DNA of 11,445 nt from DAOTXL01 sp034434895 (lineage in GTDB: Bacteria; Chloroflexota; Anaerolineae; JAAYZQ01), in NCBI GenBank assembly GCA_034434895.1, contig DAOTYI010000231.1, positions 1 to 11,445 on the forward strand, read 5' to 3'. This document shows positions 7,093 to 11,445 of the stretch, in pieces (positions within the stretch are counted from its first letter, which is position 1; each line of letters begins with the position of its first letter). Position numbers and translations under genes: made by a program. The notes under the pieces were generated by a model. It saw only the letters and a program-made list of their open reading frames with translations, was not told the origin of the DNA and did no database searches.

Positions 7093-7644
7093 ATGGAATT
7101 GATCATCAAGGGCAGGAATTTCGAAGTGACGGACCGATTGCGTGACTATGTACACAAAAAGATCAGCAAGCTGGACCGCTACCTGCCGACCATCACCGAA
7201 GCATGGGTCGAGCTGGCGGTCGAAGGCACCAAAGCAGCCCAGGATCGACAGGTGTGCCAGATCACTGTTCGTTCCAACGGCACGATCCTGCGGGCTGAGG
7301 AGCGGTCGGACGACATGTTTTCCTCCATTGACACGGTCCTGGACAAGATGTACCGCCAGATTGCCCGCTACAAAGGCAAGCGCAAGAACCGCTGGCGAGG
7401 GGCCGGCATCACCGCCGAGCCACTGCCGATCGAGATCGAGGAAGAGGCCGAGGAGGAACCTCATACCATCGTGCGCACCAAGCGCTTCCCCATGACCCCC
7501 ATGCACGCCGAAGAGGCGATCGAACAGATGGAGCTGCTGGGCCACGACTTTTTCGTATTCTTTAACGCCGATGAAGGCCAGATCAATGTGCTCTATCGCC
7601 GCAAAGATGGCGACTATGGCCTGCTCCAGCCGGAACTGGCCTGA
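7093..7644 (+). CDS. hpf: Ribosome hibernation promoting factor, long form
   Basis: The predicted protein has 183 residues, which fits the long two-domain form (short HPF/YfiA proteins are about 95-115). The N-terminal S30AE fold covers residues 1 to about 105 (MELIIKGRNFEVTDRL, then KISKLDRYLP). An acidic linker (IEIEEEAEEEP) leads to the C-terminal dimerisation domain from about 124 (VRTKRFPMTPMHAEEAIEQM, then GHDFFVFFNAD and INVLYRRKDGDYGLL). Long HPF binds the 30S decoding region and drives 100S ribosome dimers during starvation or stationary phase. The ATG at 7093 has GGAG at 7081-7084, 8 nt upstream. A strong intrinsic terminator follows 15 nt after the stop. The leader of 83 nt holds a hairpin repeat. 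I could not identify a convincing promoter there. Confidence 0.95.
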   Translation: MELIIKGRNFEVTDRLRDYVHKKISKLDRYLPTITEAWVELAVEGTKAAQDRQVCQITVRSNGTILRAEERSDDMFSSIDTVLDKMYRQIARYKGKRKNRWRGAGITAEPLPIEIEEEAEEEPHTIVRTKRFPMTPMHAEEAIEQMELLGHDFFVFFNADEGQINVLYRRKDGDYGLLQPELA

Positions 7645-7659
7645 CCGACCAGCCAGGCA

Positions 7660-7689
7660 GGGCCGGGGCCTGGTGGCCCCGGCCCTTTT
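7660..7689 (+). terminator. Intrinsic terminator downstream of hpf
   Basis: GGGCCGGGGCC (7660-7670) and GGCCCCGGCCC (7675-7685) form a perfect 11-bp all-GC stem with a TGGT loop, followed directly by TTTT. The T-run is short but the stem is very strong. It ends only 15 nt before the phosphatase start codon at 7705. Confidence 0.8.
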
Positions 7690-7704
7690 GGATGGTGGCT
7701 AAAC

Positions 7705-8169
7705 ATGAGCACGATCCTGTTCGTCTGTACCGGCAATCTGTGTCGCTCGCCCATGGCCACCGGCCTGTTCCGCCAACAACTGGCCCGGGCCGGGTTAGAG
7801 GCCCGTTACCAGGTCCGCTGCGCCGGCATATGGGCCATGGACGGCCAACCGGCCAGCGAGAATGCCGTCGCCGTGATGGCCGAACGGGGGATTGATATCA
7901 CCGACCATGTGGCCCACACCCTCACGACCGAGGATGTGGTCGAAGCGGATCTGATCCTGGTGATGAGCCACGAACAGGAACAGATGATCCTCCACACCTG
8001 GCCGCAGTACGCCTGGAAGGTTCACCGCCTGAGTGAAATGGCCGGTAAGCGGAAAGACATTGTGGATCCGTATGGGGGCAGTCTGAAAGAATACCGGGCC
8101 TGCGCCGACCTGATTGCCGGCTATCTCGAACGGGGGTGGCCACGCATCCTGAAACTGGTGGAATCCTAA
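7705..8169 (+). CDS. Low-molecular-weight protein tyrosine phosphatase
   Basis: The predicted protein has 154 residues, normal for the family. The N-terminal phosphatase loop is C8-T-G-N-L-C13-R14-S15, matching the CX5RS signature, with C8 as the nucleophile. The general-acid Asp is D121 in VDPYGGS, a variant of the usual DP(Y/F) site. The enzyme should dephosphorylate phosphotyrosine, and Wzb/YwlE-type members act on bacterial tyrosine kinases or arginine-phosphorylated proteins. Which class this belongs to cannot be settled here. The ArsC arsenate-reductase branch shares the fold, but the DPYG site and plain CX5R loop favour phosphatase. A weak GGTGG (7694-7698) precedes the ATG. The gene sits directly behind the hpf terminator. 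Its stop codon overlaps the end of the opposing glycosyltransferase gene by 4 nt. Confidence 0.88.
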   Translation: MSTILFVCTGNLCRSPMATGLFRQQLARAGLEARYQVRCAGIWAMDGQPASENAVAVMAERGIDITDHVAHTLTTEDVVEADLILVMSHEQEQMILHTWPQYAWKVHRLSEMAGKRKDIVDPYGGSLKEYRACADLIAGYLERGWPRILKLVES

Positions 8170-8915
8170 AGTTTGCGCAGCCGCAGATAGGTCACCAGGG
8201 TGTAGCAGGCCATCAACCCACAAAACAACAGGCCGTAGAGGTGATCGCGGTACCCCCCCAGCGTCACAAACCGCCGCCAGAACTCCCGCAGCGGCATGGT
8301 GACATAGGTCCAGGGTCGCACCCGAACCCCCCGCTGATGGAGGAGGTGGGCTTCCAGGCGGGTGTAGTGCCTCATCTTTGCCAGAAACTGGGCCACTGAA
8401 TCGTAATTGTAGTGCACCAGCGCGTTCTGCAAATAGCCCGCCTCCCCATCGAGAAGCACGATCTCGTGGACCGGGTGGGCCGGATCGTAGCGCGCCCGTT
8501 CCCGGCGCAACAGCCGCAGTTGATAGTCAGGATACCATCCCCCACCGCGCATCCGGTGGCCGATCATATAGTTATGTCGAGGAATCCACCACCCTGCCCG
8601 CGCCTGCTCCCCGTCATAGCCAAGCACCTGCCGCACCTCCTGCGCCAGGGCCGGCGTGACCCGCTCGTCGGCATCCACAAACAGGACCCACCCGGCCTCT
8701 ACCGCCTGGAGCGCCGCATTCCTCTGGGCGGCAAAGTTGTCCAGAGGGCGCTGCACCACCCGCGCCCCGCGCTGGCGGGCGATCTCGACCGTACGGTCGG
8801 TGCTCAGGTCGTCAAACACCAGCCGCTCATCGGCCCAGGCCAGGCTGTCCAGGCAGGCGCCGATGTGGCGCTCTTCATTCCGGGTGAGGACGACCGCTGC
8901 CAGGCTCATCGTCAT
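8166..8915 (-). CDS. GT2-family glycosyltransferase, WaaE/KdtX-like
   Basis: The predicted protein has 249 residues. The GT-A fold starts with AAVVLTRNEERHI (6-18). It continues with DDLSTDRT in the place of the usual D-SGSTD-T motif, and FAAQRNAAL and VDADE (80-84), which holds the metal-binding DxD-type site. RGGGWYPDYQLRLLRR and the HPVHEIVL segment are typical of the WaaE/KdtX-like lipopolysaccharide-core branch of GT2. The last 40 residues include a hydrophobic stretch (YGLLFCGLMACYTLVTYL), suggesting membrane attachment. The start codon overlaps the upstream glycosyltransferase stop as ATGA (8915-8912). A GGAGG lies 10 nt before it, which supports translational coupling; the next ATG at 8909 is the alternative. 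The sugar donor and acceptor cannot be read from sequence. The gene converges on the phosphatase gene with overlapping stops. Confidence 0.88.
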   Translation of the reverse strand: MTMSLAAVVLTRNEERHIGACLDSLAWADERLVFDDLSTDRTVEIARQRGARVVQRPLDNFAAQRNAALQAVEAGWVLFVDADERVTPALAQEVRQVLGYDGEQARAGWWIPRHNYMIGHRMRGGGWYPDYQLRLLRRERARYDPAHPVHEIVLLDGEAGYLQNALVHYNYDSVAQFLAKMRHYTRLEAHLLHQRGVRVRPWTYVTMPLREFWRRFVTLGGYRDHLYGLLFCGLMACYTLVTYLRLRKL

Positions 8916-9850
8916 AGCGCTGCTACCTCCCGGTAAGCCGCCAGGCGGCTCTCCAGCTCGGCAGTGGTGATCTCCCCCCGGCGATGGGCTGCTCGCGCCC
9001 GGCGGGCCTCGGCCCACAGCCCCCACCGCACCAGCCAGCGCGCCGCCCGACAAAAGGCAGCACCGTGGTGCTTGTCGAACATCAGAAACCGGCTGCGCCA
9101 CAGAGCCACAAACATCGGATCGCGGAACTGGCGGGTGCTCTGGGCCACGTAGTGAATGATCTGCGCCCGGGGCAGGCAGTAGATCGCCCAACCCGCTGCC
9201 TTGATGCGCCGGCAGAGGTCAACCTCCTCGCAGTAGATGAAAAAGCGTTCGTCAAAACCGCCCACCTGGGCCAGCGTCTCGGCGCGGACCATCAGCGCCG
9301 CCCCCAGGGGATGATCGACCGGGAAAGGCCGGCCCGCCTGGTACAGGCGCCGGGGATAGCGTCCGTTGAGCCGCGAATCGAGCAGGCGAGGGTGCAGGGG
9401 AAAAAAGTCGAAGAAAATCTGCCACAGGCCGGGAAAGGCAAAAGCCGAGTGCTGGAAACTGCCATCGCCGTGGAGCAGGCTGGCCCCGGCCACACCGGCC
9501 TGTGGCGTTGCGTCCAGAAAGCGAACCATCTCCCCCAGAGCGTCACCCAACACGCAGGTATCGGGGTTCAGGAACAGGATGTGGCGGGGAAGGAGCTCCC
9601 CGCCTCGCTTCATGGCCTGAAGCGCCAGATTGTTGCCGGCAGCAAACCCCACATTGCGCTCGTGGGCGATGAGATGCACCTCTGGAAACGACTCACGCAC
9701 CATCTCCGCACTGCCGTCGGCCGAGGCGTTGTCCACCACCCACACCTGTCCGGCCAGCCCCGACCGCGCCAGACCGGCCAGGGTCGAATTCAGGCACCCG
9801 GCCAGCAGGTCACGTGTGTTATAGCTGACAATGAGGACGGCCAGATCCAT
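8912..9850 (-). CDS. GT2-family glycosyltransferase, rhamnosyltransferase-like (WbbL type)
   Basis: The predicted protein has 312 residues. It begins MDLAVLIVSYN, the family's usual N-terminus. VVDNASADGS (38-47), ERNVGFAAGNN (64-74) and the DxD-equivalent NPD (95-97) follow. Near 195-215 comes GGFDERFF followed by EEVDLCRR, which holds the acidic catalytic region. The C-terminal 80 residues are Arg/Ala-rich and probably amphipathic. Relatives add rhamnose or other sugars to O-antigen, exopolysaccharide or glycoprotein chains at the cytoplasmic face. ATG 9850 is chosen because the open frame beyond it runs only through a tandem repeat and into the preceding gene. No Shine-Dalgarno sequence is visible, since the whole 50-nt gap is repeat. 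The stop overlaps the start of the next glycosyltransferase, so the two are probably made together. Confidence 0.9.
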   Translation of the reverse strand: MDLAVLIVSYNTRDLLAGCLNSTLAGLARSGLAGQVWVVDNASADGSAEMVRESFPEVHLIAHERNVGFAAGNNLALQAMKRGGELLPRHILFLNPDTCVLGDALGEMVRFLDATPQAGVAGASLLHGDGSFQHSAFAFPGLWQIFFDFFPLHPRLLDSRLNGRYPRRLYQAGRPFPVDHPLGAALMVRAETLAQVGGFDERFFIYCEEVDLCRRIKAAGWAIYCLPRAQIIHYVAQSTRQFRDPMFVALWRSRFLMFDKHHGAAFCRAARWLVRWGLWAEARRARAAHRRGEITTAELESRLAAYREVAAL

Positions 9851-9851
9851 T

Positions 9852-9900
9852 TTGGAGATTAGAGATTGGAGATTAGAGATCAGAGATTGGAGATTGGACT
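9852..9900. repeat. Seven-unit 7-bp tandem repeat filling an intergenic gap
   Basis: Read on the plus strand, units are TTGGAGA, TTAGAGA, TTGGAGA, TTAGAGA, TCAGAGA, TTGGAGA and TTGGACT, exactly 49 bp. The array fills the gap between the lipoprotein stop (9901) and the glycosyltransferase start codon (9850), leaving one extra base. It sits where the ribosome binding site of the downstream gene should be. Relatives occur at 4245-4265 and, with another unit sequence, at 11341-11368. Confidence 0.85.
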
Positions 9901-11217
9901 TTACGGCTCGCCGAGGTGAATCAGCAACCGGTCCACATAGTTGTTCATGGCGCTGATGCCCACCCACTGGTGGATCAGCGCCCCCCAGGCATAAATCTGG
10001 TTGCGGGGGAAGGGGCCAACCAGCTCAATGCAACCGGTGACCGTGCCGCGTCGGTGGGCATCCAGGAAGCACTGCCGGTAACCTTCGATGACCTCACAGC
10101 GCAGCTCTTCAGGCCTGCCTACCGCCCAACGGTAGGGGAAATCCAGCTCAGAGGTATCGAACCGGATGCCAAACCGCCACACACCCGGTTGTTCGTAAAA
10201 GCTATCGTCGCCCATCTCGACGGCCAGCGTATTGTAATTCTGATCGCTGCGATAAAAGGTCCCCGACGGCGGACCGGAGGTGCGGATCGGCACCTTGCCA
10301 TAGTTCTCGATATAGGTGGTGAAGCACAAAGTCTCCCCTAACGGCAGGTAGAGCTCGGTGCCCTCCAGGCTGCGAACGGCGCTGCTCCAGTGGATCGTGC
10401 CGTTGACCACCAGAGCGCGGGGTTTGCCCCCATCCTGGATGGTCAGTGTATCGCTGACCACCACGTGGTGACCTGCCAGGTCTCGTGCCTCGCCAACAAC
10501 GATGTAGGTGCCATCGGGCGGCGGATCGGCCCCCCGGTCCACGCCGCCATCGTAGTCGTAGTAATGATAGCCCGCCTCACCCGGTTTGGCCACCTGCTCC
10601 TGCTCCTCCAGGGGATAGTGGACGTCCGGTTTTTGCGGGTCGTAGAGGTAAACCAGAACGCTGTCCACATCTTTGTTGAGATAGTAGGACACCCCCGTGC
10701 GGTCGGTCAGGCCATCCTGATTGGGGGTGAACACCGGCAGGGTGACGCCGAACCGGCGCAGTTCGGGCACCGTGATATCCCCCCCTTGCAGTGTGATCTG
10801 ACCCTGAACCCGCTCCACCTGGCCGTCATCGCCCCGGGCTTCGACCACCCAGCTATAGAGGCCATCGGGCAACACCCAGCTTTTCACCAGTTGCCGGCCA
10901 TACTCGTTCTGCAACCAGTAGGGTTGATTGACCGTGCCCCCCCACTGCACGCGATAATGGCCCGCCGAGCGGGAACGCTCCTGCCGGAAGTAAAACCGCT
11001 GACCATCGGCGCTCTCAAAATAGATCGAGACCGCAGCGTTTCGCGACAGTTTGTAGGCAATATTGGTCACATCATCGGTCCCGTCAGCATTGGGCGAGAT
11101 GACGGCCGGTGAGACCGAGACCTCATAGAGCAGGGGGCGCAGATGGCAGGCACCCAGGGCGAGGCCCAGCAACGGCAGGGCGACCAGAGCCACGACAATC
11201 CAGGTTCTATCTCTCAC
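9901..11217 (-). CDS. Lipoprotein with two FlgD-like Ig repeats and an unassigned C-terminal domain
   Basis: From GTG 11217 the predicted protein has 438 residues. The signal peptide RDRTWIVVALVALPLLGLALGAC ends in a lipobox (LGAC) with lipidated C24. Two FlgD/gliding-motility-type Ig-like repeats follow, at about 32-145 and 152-265. Each opens with an Asp-rich loop (SPNADGTDD at 41-49, TPNQDGLTD at 164-172) and ends with a DGxY strand. The remaining 170 residues (from about 270) form a Trp/Tyr-rich domain with CFTTYIENYGKVP, SGTFYRSDQNYNT and three Cys. I do not recognise this domain, although its first part looks like a CARDB-type Ig fold. The in-frame ATG at 11247 is the alternative start (448 residues), but it directly abuts a promoter -10 box and lacks a ribosome binding site. 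The role is probably extracytoplasmic adhesion or assembly. The gene leads the glycosyltransferase operon. Confidence 0.75.
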   Translation of the reverse strand: MRDRTWIVVALVALPLLGLALGACHLRPLLYEVSVSPAVISPNADGTDDVTNIAYKLSRNAAVSIYFESADGQRFYFRQERSRSAGHYRVQWGGTVNQPYWLQNEYGRQLVKSWVLPDGLYSWVVEARGDDGQVERVQGQITLQGGDITVPELRRFGVTLPVFTPNQDGLTDRTGVSYYLNKDVDSVLVYLYDPQKPDVHYPLEEQEQVAKPGEAGYHYYDYDGGVDRGADPPPDGTYIVVGEARDLAGHHVVVSDTLTIQDGGKPRALVVNGTIHWSSAVRSLEGTELYLPLGETLCFTTYIENYGKVPIRTSGPPSGTFYRSDQNYNTLAVEMGDDSFYEQPGVWRFGIRFDTSELDFPYRWAVGRPEELRCEVIEGYRQCFLDAHRRGTVTGCIELVGPFPRNQIYAWGALIHQWVGISAMNNYVDRLLIHLGEP

Positions 11218-11226
11218 AGTGGTCAA

Positions 11227-11230
11227 CCTC
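11227..11230 (-). promoter_or_regulatory. Ribosome binding site for the lipoprotein GTG start
   Basis: On the minus strand GAGG lies 9 nt before GTG 11217. It falls just downstream of the transcription start predicted near 11241, so it would be present in the message. Confidence 0.5.
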
Positions 11231-11247
11231 GCGCTCACAATGGCCAT

Positions 11248-11276
11248 AGTGTACCAGAAGGGAAAGGGTTCGTCAA
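11248..11276 (-). promoter_or_regulatory. Sigma-70-like promoter for the lipoprotein/glycosyltransferase operon
   Basis: On the minus strand, TTGACG (11276-11271; 5 of 6 to the -35 consensus) is followed by a 17-bp spacer and TACACT (11253-11248; 4 of 6 to the -10 consensus). The predicted transcript would begin near 11241. This is downstream of the first base of ATG 11247, which argues for translation from GTG 11217. Confidence 0.6.
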
Positions 11277-11298
11277 GTCAAAGCCGCATTGGCATCAA

Positions 11299-11323
11299 TA
11301 GCCGAAGGCATTGCCTTCGGCTA
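11299..11323. repeat. Near-perfect palindromic hairpin upstream of the promoter
   Basis: TAGCCGAAGGCA (11299-11310) and TGCCTTCGGCTA (11312-11323) are perfect 12-bp arms around one base, followed by C. It lies 22 bp upstream of the -35 box at 11276. It resembles the other two hairpins in ending with CTA(C). It could be a dispersed repeat or an operator, and there is no T-run on either side. Confidence 0.7.
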
Positions 11324-11340
11324 CCCGGCCGTCCGCTCTG

Positions 11341-11368
11341 AATTCGGAATTCCAAATTCGGAATTCGG
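11341..11368. repeat. Four-unit AATTCGG heptamer array
   Basis: AATTCGG, AATTCCA, AATTCGG and AATTCGG follow each other without gaps. The unit differs from the TTGGAGA type but has the same 7-bp period. No gene covers this area. The 198 bases from 11248 to the window end hold only the promoter, this array and two hairpins. Confidence 0.75.
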
Positions 11369-11393
11369 AGGGGGAGAAAGCGGAGAAAAGGGA

Positions 11394-11433
11394 GGGTTTT
11401 GAGGGGGGCGGCGCAGCCGCCCCCTCAAAACCC
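11394..11433. repeat. Long GC-rich hairpin at the window edge
   Basis: GGGTTTTGAGGGGGGCGGC (11394-11412) pairs with the arm at 11416-11433 over 18 bp. There is one bulged G and a GCA loop. GGGGAG at 11371-11376 is complementary to CTCCCC at 11440-11445, so the structure may continue past the window. No coding frame or clear T-tract accompanies it. A dispersed intergenic repeat is the best guess, and a terminator for an off-window gene is the alternative. Confidence 0.65.
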
Positions 11434-11445
11434 CAATTCCTCCCC

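Noticed and set aside
9852..9900. A possible CRISPR remnant.
   Set aside because: The units are 7 bp with no spacers, so it is a simple tandem array.
9851..9967. An N-terminal extension of the WbbL-like glycosyltransferase from 9967.
   Set aside because: It translates the heptamer array (NLQSLIS twice) and runs into the lipoprotein gene, whereas family proteins begin at the MDLAVLIVSYN segment.
8984..11112. Long plus-strand open frames (8984-9862, 9916-10341, 10390-11112) opposite the lipoprotein and glycosyltransferase genes.
   Set aside because: They contain no family motifs, and they cross intact GT2 and FlgD-type sequence on the minus strand.

Overview
The window is GC-rich, densely coded and free of rRNA or tRNA genes. 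The gene set fits a chromosomal segment of a Chloroflexota-type bacterium (Anaerolineae/Caldilineae-like). The clues are a Tad pilus operon whose TadZ is a receiver-ParA fusion, a long-form hibernation factor, a FlgD-like-repeat lipoprotein, and intergenic gaps filled with 7-bp tandem repeats and short hairpin repeats. The phylum call is an inference from gene content and style, not from a marker gene.

Positions 1-6202 (+) hold a tight operon. It opens with the 3' end of a surface protein (a carboxypeptidase-regulatory-like domain, a Thr/Ala/Pro linker, and an MPATG-type sorting-like tail). The cytoplasmic and inner-membrane core of a Tad/Flp type IVc pilus machine follows: CpaB/RcpC, TadZ/CpaE, TadA/CpaF ATPase, TadB and TadC. 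The pilin, prepilin peptidase and TadE/F/G-type minor pilins are not present and presumably lie upstream or elsewhere.

Positions 6236-8169 (+) carry comF (DNA-uptake-associated phosphoribosyltransferase-like protein), hpf (ribosome hibernation factor, followed by a strong intrinsic terminator) and a low-molecular-weight protein tyrosine phosphatase. comF follows tadC after 33 nt, so the pilus core and a competence-type gene may be co-transcribed.

Positions 8166-11217 (-) hold a convergent operon. It is read from a sigma-70-like promoter at 11248-11276 into a FlgD-repeat lipoprotein, then two GT2-family glycosyltransferases joined by an ATGA overlap. This looks like a cell-surface polysaccharide or glycosylation unit. 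Its last gene overlaps the phosphatase gene by 4 nt, tail to tail.

Positions 11248-11445 are non-coding and repeat-rich: a near-perfect 12-bp-arm hairpin, a four-unit AATTCGG array and a long GC-rich hairpin at the window edge. Heptamer tandem arrays recur at three separate gaps and short hairpins ending in CTA(C) at three, which is the most unusual non-genic signal here. I found no clear new defence or mobile system. The best leads are the heptamer arrays, the Tad-ComF linkage, the TadZ with a complete receiver but no canonical P-loop lysine, and the unassigned C-terminal domain of the lipoprotein.
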